Source: Acidobacteriota bacterium
Lineage (GTDB): Bacteria; Acidobacteriota; Terriglobia; Acidiferrales; UBA7541
Assembly: GCA_003223255.1 (NCBI GenBank)
Contig: QHYJ01000016.1
Location: 1-63,120, forward strand
Direction: 5' to 3'
Length of the DNA: 63,120 bases
A program made the translations under genes and the position numbers. The notes beneath the pieces were generated by a model, which searched no databases, was not told the DNA's origin, and worked only from the letters and a program-made list of their open reading frames with translations. Below are positions 1 to 9,120 of this stretch, one piece after another (the stretch's first letter is position 1; the number at the start of each line of letters is the position of its first letter).

Positions 1-1294
1 AAACCGGCGTCGCCCCAAGCTGCCGCCGCCCATGTCCATTCGAATGCGGAAAGCCTACCAGCGGCGACCGCGACATCTCGAAGTTCTTCAGCACTCCGTG
101 GTCCACCAGCGTCACGCGCTGCGCCGGCACGCCCTCATCATCGAACTGGTAGTACCCCAACAAATCTTCCCCGCCCAGCTTCTTCATCGTCGTGTCGTCC
201 ACAATGCTCAAGAAACTCGGCAAGATTTCTTCTCCAACTTTTTTCGAAAACGTTTGTCCCTCAGTCACATCTTTTTGCCGGTGCCCCTCGGCACGGTGCC
301 CAAAAACTTCGTGGAAAAAGACCGCGGCCGCGCGCCCGGTCAAAAGCGCCGGGCCCACGGTCGGATCGTTGATGGGTGCTTTAACCAACCCTTCCAGTTC
401 CTTGCGCATGGTCGCTTCCGCGGCATACACGGCTTTGTCGTCAGGCGTCTCCTTCGGATCCACCCAGTCAAAGTTGTAATACCGGTCGATGTCCATCCCG
501 TCCGGCGCTTTGCCCTGGATGAACAGCTCGAGCCGGTAGCGAATCTGCCCGTACTGCAGTTGCGTGCTCTCGCTGCTCACTTGCAGAACGTTTTGCGCCT
601 GCGCGCTGAAGGTGACAATGGAATTGATAATCGCCGCCGATTCCCGAAACGCTTTGGTGTACGCCCGCACTTTCGCTTCCCACGGCGTGCGATCCACGCT
701 GATGGAAACTTGCGGTCCGATGTAAACGCGCGGCTGCTCGCGGGAAAAGTCCGGCGCGTTGCTCTCGGCCGTTTCCACTTTCACTTCTTTCCCGGTCCTG
801 ATTTTGATCAGCGCCTCTTCTGCAGCGCGGTATTGTTTGTCCGTTTCAAGCCAAACGGCCCGGCGCAGCACTTCGGGGTCGTCATCCAGGGGCACGGACA
901 CGCCGGGGCTGCCGCTCTGCATTTGCCGCTCACCCACTTTGTGCGTATCGTCCAGGTTATAACTTCCCGTGCGGACCGAGACTTCCAGCCAGCGGTTGCG
1001 CGTTTCACTGCTGTTCAGTAACGCGCCATTCGAACCCGAAACATCCACTCGCTGCGTGTCCGTGATCGTATAGCCCAGGTAATACGCCGGGGGATCCTGT
1101 GCGCCCAATGTTTTCATCGAGCGCTCCATCTCGGCTTGCAGCGCCGCAAGTAGCGGAGAACGCTTCGCCGGAGCATCCGGCGGGTAAGCTTGCGCCATCG
1201 GCGCAACGAGGAGCGTCAAACCCACGCATAGACTCAGCCCAAAAAAGATGGCAGTCAAACCGCATCGATTTGTATTGATCAAGAGATACCTCAT
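1..1294 (-). CDS. TldD/PmbA-family metalloprotease, N-terminal part (runs off left edge)
   Basis: The reverse strand is open from an ATG at 1294 to the window edge. It encodes about 430 residues of a TldD/PmbA-type protease. The N-terminus has a hydrophobic, signal-like segment (about residues 10-32, ending near APMAQA), so this is probably an exported paralogue and not the cytosolic TldD that matures microcin B17. The decisive motif is HEVFGHR near residues 328-334, the HExxxH zinc site of this family, followed by the expected region with SFLSIVDD and GYYQFDDEG. Long plus-strand ORFs here are antisense shadows. The C-terminal half, with the remaining metal ligand, lies outside the window. 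The family is known to degrade unfolded peptides or antitoxins; the substrate of this paralogue cannot be told. Family confidence is high, precise role unknown. Confidence 0.87.
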   Translation of the reverse strand, partial: MRYLLINTNRCGLTAIFFGLSLCVGLTLLVAPMAQAYPPDAPAKRSPLLAALQAEMERSMKTLGAQDPPAYYLGYTITDTQRVDVSGSNGALLNSSETRNRWLEVSVRTGSYNLDDTHKVGERQMQSGSPGVSVPLDDDPEVLRRAVWLETDKQYRAAEEALIKIRTGKEVKVETAESNAPDFSREQPRVYIGPQVSISVDRTPWEAKVRAYTKAFRESAAIINSIVTFSAQAQNVLQVSSESTQLQYGQIRYRLELFIQGKAPDGMDIDRYYNFDWVDPKETPDDKAVYAAEATMRKELEGLVKAPINDPTVGPALLTGRAAAVFFHEVFGHRAEGHRQKDVTEGQTFSKKVGEEILPSFLSIVDDTTMKKLGGEDLLGYYQFDDEGVPAQRVTLVDHGVLKNFEMSRSPLVGFPHSNGHGRRQLGATPV

Positions 1295-1520
1295 TCGCTC
1301 TTCGACAGGACCGCGAAACCTTCAGTGTACGCTAATGGCGGGGCCGCTCCAAATGCCGGAGACGCGCAAGACGCGCAACCTTGCCTTTCAACAGCATTTC
1401 TTTTGACGGCTAGTTTGCTTTTCGCGTTGCATGTCTCGCCAGGATCGCCGCCGCTTTCCAACAGGAGTAGTTGAATCCAGAGGCCCTGGCTTCTTAGAGA
1501 GTGTATGTGGGGAGTCGTCC

Positions 1521-2333
1521 TTAACCACAAGCCTTCGGGTTATTCGGGTTGCAGCCCGGCACGCTCCTTAGTGGGCCACCACGGGTCAATCCGATGCCCA
1601 ACCCCGTTCCGACCGCACCCACGACAATTCCCAGCGTGCCCCAGATGCCGAGGTGTGCCCCGGCTCCTGCTGCCGCAGTCGCACCGGATCCTGCTCCGGC
1701 GATCGTATCGTTGCTCGAGTCCACCAGCTGCTCGAGCGTAGCCTGGTGCGGCGGCGTGGGCCCGGAATGGTCTCCGCCGCGCACGCCAGTCACCTGCCCG
1801 GCCTTTGCCATCACGCAGGCACCTCCCAGATCGCAAACCTTGACCAACCCCTCGAAAACGATCACGTTCATCGCATGGTTCGCGTATTCCACAAAAAAGT
1901 CGGTCCCGACGACGCCCGCAACCCCGGCCGGTGTGCGCACTTCAAATTTCCCATCGGGCTTGGCGATTTTCTGTGCCTGCGTCCGCAGCTTTCCGTAAGT
2001 GAGTTTCAATTCCGTCTGCTGCGCCCCGGCATCGTGCCTGACCACCTTGAGCGAAGAATCCAAGCCCTCTTTGAGCACCGAGCCGTCATCCAACGCGATG
2101 CGGACACGCGCGTTGACCTGCGTGTTTACCAGGTCCTGCCAATTCACGGCCGTTTTCGCCGCGGCAGGAATGGTCTTGCCGCTGCGGGCAATGTTTGCCG
2201 CCGGAATGAACCGCGACACTTCGCCGGCGTGCTGTCCCGCCGCTTGTGGAGCCGCCCAGCTATTGCCAGGAATGGCGATCAACCAGGAAAGCAGAACCGC
2301 CACACCAAGGGCACACGGGGATTTCTTCGTCAT
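1521..2333 (-). CDS. Secreted FecR-domain protein
   Basis: This 270-residue protein starts with a clear signal peptide (charged MTKKS, hydrophobic stretch, cleavage near NSWA/AP). Residues about 65-175 form a FecR-type beta domain: phrases such as VRIALDDGSVLKEGL, GKFEVRTPAGVAGVVGT and IVFEGLVKV are typical of this fold. A Gly/Ala-rich segment near residues 210-255 may be a membrane anchor, and the tail carries two Cys in a CNPNNPKACG end. The start is supported by GAGGAG about 8 bases upstream. In classical systems FecR relays a signal from a TonB receptor to an ECF sigma factor. Acidobacterial FecR proteins of this type usually stand alone, and no sigma gene is adjacent here. A TonB-dependent receptor begins 640 bp away on the opposite strand, so a functional link is only conjecture. 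Confidence 0.82.
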   Translation of the reverse strand: MTKKSPCALGVAVLLSWLIAIPGNSWAAPQAAGQHAGEVSRFIPAANIARSGKTIPAAAKTAVNWQDLVNTQVNARVRIALDDGSVLKEGLDSSLKVVRHDAGAQQTELKLTYGKLRTQAQKIAKPDGKFEVRTPAGVAGVVGTDFFVEYANHAMNVIVFEGLVKVCDLGGACVMAKAGQVTGVRGGDHSGPTPPHQATLEQLVDSSNDTIAGAGSGATAAAGAGAHLGIWGTLGIVVGAVGTGLGIGLTRGGPLRSVPGCNPNNPKACG

Positions 2334-2977
2334 CTTTAGACTCTCCTCGAGAGCACACCCTGTCTATCTTTCTTCTTTGTTACGAGACCGGCGGTAAAGT
2401 GTCAATTGCTCATGCAAGACTCTTTGTCCACTCTCTATATGACCGCAAGGACACAGACCACCGCGCTCCTTTCGAAAAATGGAACAGCTTCGCCGCCATG
2501 TCGTCCGGCTGCTCGCACCCGGCCGAAAAGCCGTCCACGGTCGCGGACAGAAAACCGCAAGGCGGTTGTTTCCTAGTGCACGTCGAAGAGCGATGTGCTT
2601 GCTTGAACTTTCAGCGCGTTCAAGAAGGAAAGCATGCGAGCCTAGGCAGGCTAGGCGGCTAGGCCCCCACTCTTGTCGCTCTTGCACACCTATTTCCAGA
2701 AACGCGAGCCATCCGCCGGGGCCTCGCGGTGCTCCCCTCCGTTACCCCAACCTAGACATCGACGCAAACATGCATATCAGCGAAATGACGAAGTGAACGG
2801 ACTCCTTCTCCGGGCCAGAAACGTAGAGCAGACACAGCCATCTGCCGGCTGGGCGATTCTCCACGATGAAATCCGTATATTTTTGTTCATCGACTATGCG
2901 AATTAAGTCGAGTTGACATCGCGATACGAAACGTATTGAACTGTCTAGCGGATCCGCGCTTACTTTCTGCTCATTTG
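2334..2977. other. Long intergenic region between divergent fecR-like and TonB-receptor genes
   Basis: About 640 bp separate the divergently oriented FecR and receptor genes. Short ORFs exist on both strands (for example 2364-2687 minus and 2479-2796 plus), but none has recognisable domains or a convincing start. A CTAGG-rich stretch at 2640-2670 contains an 18-base word at 2647-2664 that recurs in inverted orientation at 24319-24336. The right end carries a candidate promoter for the receptor. Confidence 0.5.
2913..2939 (+). promoter_or_regulatory. Candidate sigma-70-like promoter for the TonB-dependent receptor
   Basis: A perfect TTGACA at 2913-2918 is followed after 15 bases by TATTGA at 2934-2939, 38 bases before the preferred ATG at 2978. 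The spacer is short for a vegetative promoter. If the TTG at 2936 were the true start, this promoter could not serve the gene, which is one reason for preferring 2978. Inference only. Confidence 0.3.
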
Positions 2978-5900
2978 ATGACCCGACGCTGCAAACTTTC
3001 CCGAATCTCGAAGGGCCTGCTATTTTGCGCTTTCGTTTTTGTTTTCGCCCCGCCAGCCCTGATTCGTGCTCAGGCGCCGTCCAGCATCACCGGGACGGTC
3101 CTCGATCCCTCCGGGGCGCCGGTTGTTTCGACCAAGGTGTCAGCAAAAAACCTCGAAACGGGAGGTGTTCGGACCGTTTCCACAAACCACGCGGGACGCT
3201 ATGAGATTTTGTCGCTGCCCGTGGGACGCTATGAAATCAAGGCCACCAAGCCGGGCTTCGCGGACTCCCTGCGAACCGGGATCGAGCTTTCGATCGGCCA
3301 GGAAGCCCGGATCGATTTCCTCCTGCGCCTGGGTTCGGTAAGTTCGGAAATCAGAGTCACCGGTGACGCTCCAATGGTAAGCACCGCGACCAAGGACATC
3401 TCCGGTCTTGTCGGCGAGCAACAAGTAAAGGAGCTTCCTCTCAACGGCCGCAGCTACGATCTGCTCTTGCCGCTGAATCCCGGCATCGTAAATTTCACTT
3501 CGCAAAAAACAGGCGGCACCGGCATCTCAAACTCCTCAACAGGAAATAATTTCGCTGTCTCCGGCAATCGCCCTCAGCAAAATCTCTTTCTGCTCAACGG
3601 CATCGAATTCACCGGCGCAGCCGAAAACAACATGCAACCTGGCGGCACGAGCGGCATGTTGCTGGGAGTGGAGGCCGTGCGGGAATTCAACGTGCAGCGC
3701 GATTCGTACGGCGCCGAATTTGGCAAACATCCGGGGGCGCAGGTGCTCATCGCCACGCGCTCAGGCACCAACCAGTGGCACGGCATGGCGTTCGAATTCT
3801 TGCGCAACAGCGCCTTCGACGCTCCGAACTTCTTCGACCAGGGCGTCGCTCCGCCCTTCCAGCGCAGTCAGTTTGGAGCGTCTTTAGGCGGCCCTCTTCG
3901 TAACGGCAAAACGTTTCTTTTTACCAATTACGAAGGCTTTCGCCAGCATCTGCACCAAACTTCTGTAGCTTTCGTCCCCAGTGCCGCCTCGCGCGCTGTG
4001 GCTGCCCCTGCTGTGCAACCGCTCCTCAATCTATGGCCCACTCCGGCTCCAGGCGCTCCGGATTTCAACGGCATTTCCGAAGTCTTTAGCACCCCGCTGC
4101 AGACCGTTCGCGAAGATTTTGGAACCTCGCGGATCGACCACGTTTTTTCGCCGAACGATTCTCTTGCCGCCATTTACACCGTGGATGATGGCGACGACTT
4201 CACCGCCACGCCATTCGATCCGTTCAGCGCGGATATCGTCGCCCTGCGCGAACAGGTGCTCAGCCTCGAAGAAACACACCTTTTTTCCTCCGCATGTCTC
4301 CATACCGCCCGCGTTGGCTTCTCCCGCGCCGGCTATTTTTTCACCGGCAAGCCGACTCCCGGGACTCCCGCCGCGTCCGTCCCTGCTTTTTTACTGGGCA
4401 GGCCGGTCGGTGCCGTCGTCGTCGGTGGCAGCGCCGCCTCGAATCCGCAATCCTCCATCAGCCTCGCCGGGAGCAACAACGGCAGCAATTTAAAAATCCA
4501 TCGCAACCTTTACACCTTAGAGGACCGCATCACGATGACGCGCGGACGGCATCAATTCAGCTTCGGCGCGTGGTTCGAGCGGTTTCAATCCAATGAAACC
4601 ATCGCTCTCAGCCAATTCGGCCAGGCCACTTTCTCCAGCCTCCAGAGCTTTTTGAACGGCAACATCTCGACCTTTCTTTTCGACCCCACACCCACCGAAA
4701 TGAACTGGCGCACGCTTTTCGGCGCGTGGTACGCGGAAGACGTTTTTCGCCCCAGTCCGAAGGTCACCGTGTCCCTGGGACTTCGCGATGAATTCTCAAC
4801 CGGCTGGAATGAAGCCCACGGCCGCGCCGCCAACTACACTTTCACAAATGGGGTGATCGACTACCGGCCAAGCATTGGCAACTCACTTTTCACCGTGAAC
4901 AACTCGAAGTTTCTCTCGCAGCCGCGCATTGGCTTGGCTTGGAGTCCGTTCGGGCCGAAGACCATCATTCGAAGCGGCTTCGGCCTGTACAACGATTTGC
5001 AAGACGCCCTGGGCTACCGAGCCGATCAAAACGCGCCCTTCAATCCAACCTACAGCCTCGCGGGCCTTCCAGTTTCGCAATTGCCCATCGATCCCTCTGC
5101 CGCTGTCCCCGCTGGCGCGAAGCTGGTTCCCGGCGGCGTCCAGCCCGACATGAAAACTCCCGCGCTGATTTCCTGGTCCCTGCGCGTCGTGCGCGAACTT
5201 TCACCCAATACCGCTCTGACCATCGGCTACGTGGGTTCTCACGGCTACCACGAATTGATCGGCGTCGACGCCAACGAGCCTAGGCCCACGATTTGTCCTG
5301 CTTCTCCATGCCCTGCGGTCTTTCCGGCAAATTTTTCCGTACCGCTCGCTGGCACACCTGTTCCGGCTGGCACCTACCACATTCCCGCGGGAACCGCCCG
5401 CGCGAATCCCGCGCTCGGGAACACCTGGACCTGGTTCTCCCGCGGCGACAGTTCCTACCACGCTTTGCAAACAGAACTCCGCCGGCGTCTCAGCCGCGGA
5501 CTAACACTTCGCGGCGTCTACACCTTTTCCAAAACGCTGGACGACGGCGACTCCCTGAACCAGACCACCTCGGGAAACGCTCCCGGCCTTGTTTCCAATC
5601 CGTTCAACTTGGCCGCCGACAAGGGTTTAGCCACGTTTCACGTGAAACATTCCGCGGTCATCCATGCCCTCTATGCCTTGCCGTTTGGCGGTGGAGAAAG
5701 ATTCGCATCGGGGCTCCATGGCCTGGCAGAGCGAATGGTGGGCGGCTGGTCCGTGGCGGGCATTTTCACCGCGCAATCCGGTTTCCCCTTCACACCCCAA
5801 CTCAGTTACAACCCCTCGAACAACGGCGATACTCGAAATCCCGTTAGGCCATTTCGGAATCCCAGCTTTAGCGGTCCCGTGATTCTGGGAAAACCCTCTC

Positions 5901-6211
5901 AATGGTTTGATCCCAGCGCCTTCCTGGCTCCGCCGCCCAACAGCGGCTTTTACGGTGACTTGGGGAGAGACACTTTCACCGGTCCTGGCCTGGCCACTTG
6001 GGATTTCTCGCTCTTGAAGGACATCGCTTTCCGGGACAGCTTCCGCCTGCAATTCCGCGCCGAACTCTTCAACCTCCTGAACCGCGCCAATTTCAACACC
6101 CCCAATCTGATTGTTTTCACCCCGTCTGGTCTATCGGGGACAGCGGGAGCCGTCAGCAGCACTTCCACCACCTCGCGGCAGGTGCAATTCGCGCTAAAGC
6201 TTCATTGGTAG
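2978..6211 (+). CDS. Oar-like TonB-dependent outer-membrane receptor with carboxypeptidase-regulatory domain
   Basis: The protein has 1,077 residues from ATG 2978; a TTG at 2936 would add 14 residues. I chose 2978 because it gives a canonical signal peptide (MTRRCK, then a hydrophobic run, cleavage near ALIRAQA). Residues about 35-115 form a carboxypeptidase-regulatory Ig-like domain (SITGTVLDPSGAPV). The TonB plug follows (about 120-235, with VKELPLNGRSYD and FAVSGNRPQQN), then a long beta-barrel ending in the aromatic-terminated FALKLHW expected of an outer-membrane barrel. Such proteins are greatly expanded in Acidobacteria and are thought to take up large carbohydrate or peptide ligands, but the substrate is not predictable. 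No transporter or hydrolase partner is adjacent. A TonB protein is encoded at 39.6-41.3 kb. Confidence 0.9.
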   Translation: MTRRCKLSRISKGLLFCAFVFVFAPPALIRAQAPSSITGTVLDPSGAPVVSTKVSAKNLETGGVRTVSTNHAGRYEILSLPVGRYEIKATKPGFADSLRTGIELSIGQEARIDFLLRLGSVSSEIRVTGDAPMVSTATKDISGLVGEQQVKELPLNGRSYDLLLPLNPGIVNFTSQKTGGTGISNSSTGNNFAVSGNRPQQNLFLLNGIEFTGAAENNMQPGGTSGMLLGVEAVREFNVQRDSYGAEFGKHPGAQVLIATRSGTNQWHGMAFEFLRNSAFDAPNFFDQGVAPPFQRSQFGASLGGPLRNGKTFLFTNYEGFRQHLHQTSVAFVPSAASRAVAAPAVQPLLNLWPTPAPGAPDFNGISEVFSTPLQTVREDFGTSRIDHVFSPNDSLAAIYTVDDGDDFTATPFDPFSADIVALREQVLSLEETHLFSSACLHTARVGFSRAGYFFTGKPTPGTPAASVPAFLLGRPVGAVVVGGSAASNPQSSISLAGSNNGSNLKIHRNLYTLEDRITMTRGRHQFSFGAWFERFQSNETIALSQFGQATFSSLQSFLNGNISTFLFDPTPTEMNWRTLFGAWYAEDVFRPSPKVTVSLGLRDEFSTGWNEAHGRAANYTFTNGVIDYRPSIGNSLFTVNNSKFLSQPRIGLAWSPFGPKTIIRSGFGLYNDLQDALGYRADQNAPFNPTYSLAGLPVSQLPIDPSAAVPAGAKLVPGGVQPDMKTPALISWSLRVVRELSPNTALTIGYVGSHGYHELIGVDANEPRPTICPASPCPAVFPANFSVPLAGTPVPAGTYHIPAGTARANPALGNTWTWFSRGDSSYHALQTELRRRLSRGLTLRGVYTFSKTLDDGDSLNQTTSGNAPGLVSNPFNLAADKGLATFHVKHSAVIHALYALPFGGGERFASGLHGLAERMVGGWSVAGIFTAQSGFPFTPQLSYNPSNNGDTRNPVRPFRNPSFSGPVILGKPSQWFDPSAFLAPPPNSGFYGDLGRDTFTGPGLATWDFSLLKDIAFRDSFRLQFRAELFNLLNRANFNTPNLIVFTPSGLSGTAGAVSSTSTTSRQVQFALKLHW

Positions 6212-6344
6212 GCTGGGGCTTTCAAGGGCCGAACAAATTGTCTTTTTTCTTGGAACCATCACGCGGGCGCAGGGAGAACTGGGAACTTGAGAAATTCAGG
6301 CACTACACCGTGCGCTTCTTAATTTGCGAACCGCAAACTCACTA

Positions 6345-6722
6345 CTACGCCGTGGCTTGTGAAGGTAGCGACCGCCGCAGGCTTTTTGCCCCAGCCGGCG
6401 GGAAAGACATCTTCCAAAAGTTTGCCGAAGGCGCAAGAAATGCGAAGGCCATGATGGTTTTTCCGTTGCTCCCTGTCCGAAGTGACACCACTCGGCATTC
6501 CGCGTTTTGCTTGCTCTTCTCGTTGACGATCACAAGCGTCTGCCCCACGGACACCGGCACGTCCAGCACCGTCAGCCCTCCGTGGCCGCTCACGGAAAGA
6601 GACCGCGTGTGCACCTTGAATCTCTCGTTCCGCTCATTGATTCCTTGGACGGTCAAATCCGCGAAAACGGACACCCGTGCGGTTCGGCGGCGTTCGACGC
6701 GGCGAAAATGAAGGGTGGACAT
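6345..6722 (-). CDS. PilZ-domain protein (putative c-di-GMP-binding)
   Basis: From the ATG at 6722 this is a 125-residue protein. A longer in-frame start at 6842 adds 40 residues without PilZ character. The beginning carries the arginine-rich switch RRVERRRTAR (RxxxR), and about 30 residues later SLSVSGHGG corresponds to the (D/N)xSxxG motif, with Ser in place of the usual Asp/Asn. The rest is beta-rich, as in PilZ. PilZ proteins bind cyclic di-GMP and modulate motility, polysaccharide or secretion machines. With the degenerate second motif, c-di-GMP binding here is not certain. It stands alone, convergent with the receptor gene; no motility or cellulose genes are near. Confidence 0.65.
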   Translation of the reverse strand: MSTLHFRRVERRRTARVSVFADLTVQGINERNERFKVHTRSLSVSGHGGLTVLDVPVSVGQTLVIVNEKSKQNAECRVVSLRTGSNGKTIMAFAFLAPSANFWKMSFPPAGAKSLRRSLPSQATA

Positions 6723-7080
6723 GCTCGATGGAGTCCTCTGCTTTCCACGAACTCGAGGTCTTGCTGCTCGTTCGAAGGAGAGTAGTTTCTGGCGCTTTCC
6801 AAGGAAATAGCTTGTCTGTACCAAACGGAAGTCTGCTCCCACAGTACCTTCGCATCAGCACTTTGGGTCCTTCCAAGAACCAACAACTCACTGGCTTTGC
6901 TCGCCCAAATGCATGCCTATCCCAAGCTTGGTTTCTCAAGAGAGCTTCTGCCGGTCCTCCCACAGAAACCCATCTAAACTCTCGGAACTTTCCCGGCCGC
7001 TTCTCCGTACCTTCCAGTGCAGACGGTTCCCATAACCTAACGCGCCTCGAAAGGCGCATCGAGCAAAGAAGGAGCAACGT
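6723..7080. other. Intergenic region without recognisable gene
   Basis: About 360 bp lie between the divergent PilZ gene and the small membrane-protein gene. I see no domain-bearing ORF. A short palindrome (GCGCCTCGAAAGGCGC, about 7041-7056) lies just upstream of the AAGGAG ribosome-binding site of the next gene. Confidence 0.45.
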
Positions 7081-7437
7081 ATGGGCGGCGAATTGATTGG
7101 ATTGGTGGCTGTGATTTTGGGGATGGGCATTCCCCTGGGGGCCCTTTACACATATTACCGCGTTCGCAAGCTGCGCAGCGAAGAGCGTCTTGCAGCCATT
7201 GCGCGGGGCGCGGAAATTCCCGTGGAGCCGGAGTTGAATCAGGCCGCGCGTTCCCGTCGCGCGGGCATTCTGCTGGTCAGCGGCGCCATCGGCTACATCG
7301 TGACCTTCGGGCTGATTGCCCAAATCCAGGCGGATCGCGACATTTGGACTGCCGCCGTCCTCGGCATCGTTCCTTTGGCCGTAGGCCTCGGCTATTTCGT
7401 GGACTGGAAACTGATTCACCGCGACTCCCGCGCGTAA
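7081..7437 (+). CDS. Small two-to-three-segment membrane protein (DUF6249-like)
   Basis: This is a 118-residue protein with a strong ribosome-binding site (AAGGAG, 6 bases before ATG). It has an N-terminal membrane segment (residues about 4-24), then a basic cytoplasmic stretch YYRVRKLRSEERLAAIARG, then two further hydrophobic segments near residues 61-82 and 90-108. The layout of one helix, an ERL/IARG-containing linker and two helices resembles DUF6249-type membrane proteins of unknown function. Those are often encoded near ECF sigma factors, but none is near here. No enzymatic motif is visible. Confidence 0.7.
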   Translation: MGGELIGLVAVILGMGIPLGALYTYYRVRKLRSEERLAAIARGAEIPVEPELNQAARSRRAGILLVSGAIGYIVTFGLIAQIQADRDIWTAAVLGIVPLAVGLGYFVDWKLIHRDSRA

Positions 7438-7521
7438 AGATCGCAGGAGAAGCCCGAGCCCCGCAGTTAGCCGGTTTGTTCCCCAAAAATCTGCAACGCC
7501 ATTATATGTATATGCATTGAA

Positions 7522-7670
7522 ATGGATGTGAGCGAACCAGTCGCATCCCTGCCGGCCCTTTCGTGCATCTGCGCCACTCTTCGCCGAGTGTCGCGGGCCC
7601 TTACCGGAGCTCTATGAGCACGAACTGCGGCATACGGGTGACTCAGCTCACGATCTTGCTCAAGCGAGAC
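7522..7670 (+). pseudogene. Relic of a MarR-family regulator (N-terminal fragment)
   Basis: Reading from ATG 7522, the first frame gives a MarR-like helix, CICATLRRVSRALT. A shift then gives ELYEHELRHTG, and a further shift gives VTQLTILL. Read together these match the usual MarR beginning (LRRASRAVTQLYE..L...GLTVTQFTLL). After about 7670 the similarity disappears, so the DNA-binding wing and the C-terminus are lost. The AT-rich stretch TATATGTATATGCAT just upstream could be what is left of its promoter or operator. The call rests on reading three frames by eye. A database comparison of the translated pieces would decide it. Confidence 0.45.
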
Positions 7671-7885
7671 AGTGGCAGACACAGCGGCACGCGCGGTTCG
7701 AGAAACACCTGGGGGCCTCTCAAGCATAAAATCCTGTCCGCCGAGCCGCCTGCCAGCAACGCGGCTCGCTGGCAGAGGCAAGTGAGGCGGGCAACTCCAG
7801 GGGGGCGGGCGGCGAGGCATGCGGTTTGGCTTAGCCGCCGGCCCGCTTCTAGGCCCGATCCTGCGGAGCCACGGACGCGCTTCCT

Positions 7886-8083
7886 TCACGGCGTTCGCTT
7901 TTGATCCACGACCAGCACTCCTGCTTCTGCATAATTGGTCGCGGGAATATCGTGAAACGACACGTGAATGTTCTCCCGTTTCGCTTTGCCGTCTTCGATT
8001 AGCACGATCGTGACTCGCTCCGCAATCTTTCGCTTTTGTTCCGCGGTACGTCCCTCCACCCAGGTAATCTGCACGTGCGGCAT
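7886..8083 (-). CDS. 4-oxalocrotonate tautomerase family protein
   Basis: A complete 65-residue protein, the usual size for this family, with AGGAGGAGTGAG just before the ATG. After removal of Met, Pro becomes the N-terminal residue (PHVQITWVEGRT), which is the catalytic base of 4-OT enzymes. The following KRKIAERVTIVLIE helix and the FHDIPATNYAEAG segment fit the beta-alpha-beta fold that assembles into hexamers. Such enzymes ketonise enol substrates in aromatic degradation, but many family members have other or promiscuous activities. No degradation genes are nearby, so the substrate is open. The adjacent MarR relic might once have regulated it. Confidence 0.85.
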   Translation of the reverse strand: MPHVQITWVEGRTAEQKRKIAERVTIVLIEDGKAKRENIHVSFHDIPATNYAEAGVLVVDQKRTP

Positions 8084-8346
8084 CTCACTCCTCCTTGGAA
8101 TTTACGACTCTCCATGCGTTAGCTTGCCAGACCCCAGCATTTTATCCGCTTCTCACCCGCATTCCTTCAGCTTGCGCAGAATGACCAAGCCGGAGCAGCA
8201 TTCCGTACCGCACTCTTGCTTTTGTTTTCGACTTTCAACTTTGGACTTTCAAACTTCACCCTCTTCGCACCTCTTCATCGTCCAACCTGCCAATGGACGG
8301 TCTCTCCATAAGGGCTCCGGCGGCCTGTGATAGAATGGCGGTTCCC

Positions 8347-9120
8347 ATGCATCCGGCGATTCCCCATCTGATTGAGCTGCAGCGGGTTGACCGCCAGACG
8401 GCCCTCCTTCGCTCCGAACTGGAATCCTTCCCCAAACGCCTCCGCGAAGCGGATACGAAACGGACTGGCGCGCGCGCCGAAATTGCCACGGCCAAGGATG
8501 CACTGGCGAAGATCAACGCCGAGCGGAAAAAGTTCGAGTTCGAAGGTCAGGAATGGAAAGACCGCGCGCGCAAGTACCGCGACCAAAGCGGCGCGGTGAA
8601 GACCAACGAGGCGTACCGCGCGCTCCAGCATGAAATTGCCAACGCCGAAGCCGAGGTCGCCAAAGCCGAAGACCGCCAGCTCGAAGTGATGATGAAGGCG
8701 GAGGAGGCTGAACGCCGCGTGAAGCTTGCGGAGTCCCGGCTAAAAGAGGCAGAACAAAGCCTTGCGGCAGAGAAAAAAACGATCGAAGCGCAAACCGACG
8801 AAATCAAAAAGAAGCTTGATGCCGCCACCGGGGAGCGCGAAAAAATCATCGCGCCCGTCCCGGAAGATTTGCGCGACCTCTACGCGCGCATCGCCAAGCG
8901 CCACGGCGGCACGGCCATGGCGCTAGTCCGCGACGATCAGTGCCGCGCCTGCGGTCTGCGCGTCCTCCCGCACATCGTGCAGGAACTCCGCTCGGAAACC
9001 AGCGAAGAAGTCTACCGCTGCGAAAGTTGCGGCCTCATTCTCTACACCCTGGAGCCCATCCCCTACGCCAAACCCGCGGACGGCTCCGCGAATGCGGCTT
9101 CCCCGGCGTCCACCACTTGA
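8347..9120 (+). CDS. Coiled-coil protein with C-terminal C4 zinc ribbon (zf-RING_7 / DUF164 family)
   Basis: From ATG 8347 the protein has 257 residues; an in-frame ATG at 8335 is an alternative. Residues about 10-165 form a long charged coiled coil (repeated EAEVAKAED- and AEEAERRVK-type heptads). The C-terminus has a zinc ribbon with Cys199/Cys202 (CRACG) and Cys225/Cys228 (CESCG). This matches the widespread bacterial zinc-ribbon coiled-coil family proposed to bind nucleic acid or to act in envelope and secretion processes; function is not established. Its TGA overlaps the ATG of the RNase H-like gene by one base, so the two are probably translationally coupled, which argues for a nucleic-acid role. 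Confidence 0.85.
   Translation: MHPAIPHLIELQRVDRQTALLRSELESFPKRLREADTKRTGARAEIATAKDALAKINAERKKFEFEGQEWKDRARKYRDQSGAVKTNEAYRALQHEIANAEAEVAKAEDRQLEVMMKAEEAERRVKLAESRLKEAEQSLAAEKKTIEAQTDEIKKKLDAATGEREKIIAPVPEDLRDLYARIAKRHGGTAMALVRDDQCRACGLRVLPHIVQELRSETSEEVYRCESCGLILYTLEPIPYAKPADGSANAASPASTT

Noticed and set aside
32-1021. Open plus-strand frame of 329 codons
   Set aside because: It is antisense to the TldD/PmbA gene, whose HEVFGHR site is on the reverse strand; the plus-strand translation is His/Arg-rich with no domain.
1291-1530. 79-codon reverse ORF between the TldD-like and FecR genes
   Set aside because: No ribosome-binding site, no protein-like pattern; overlaps the start of the TldD-like gene.
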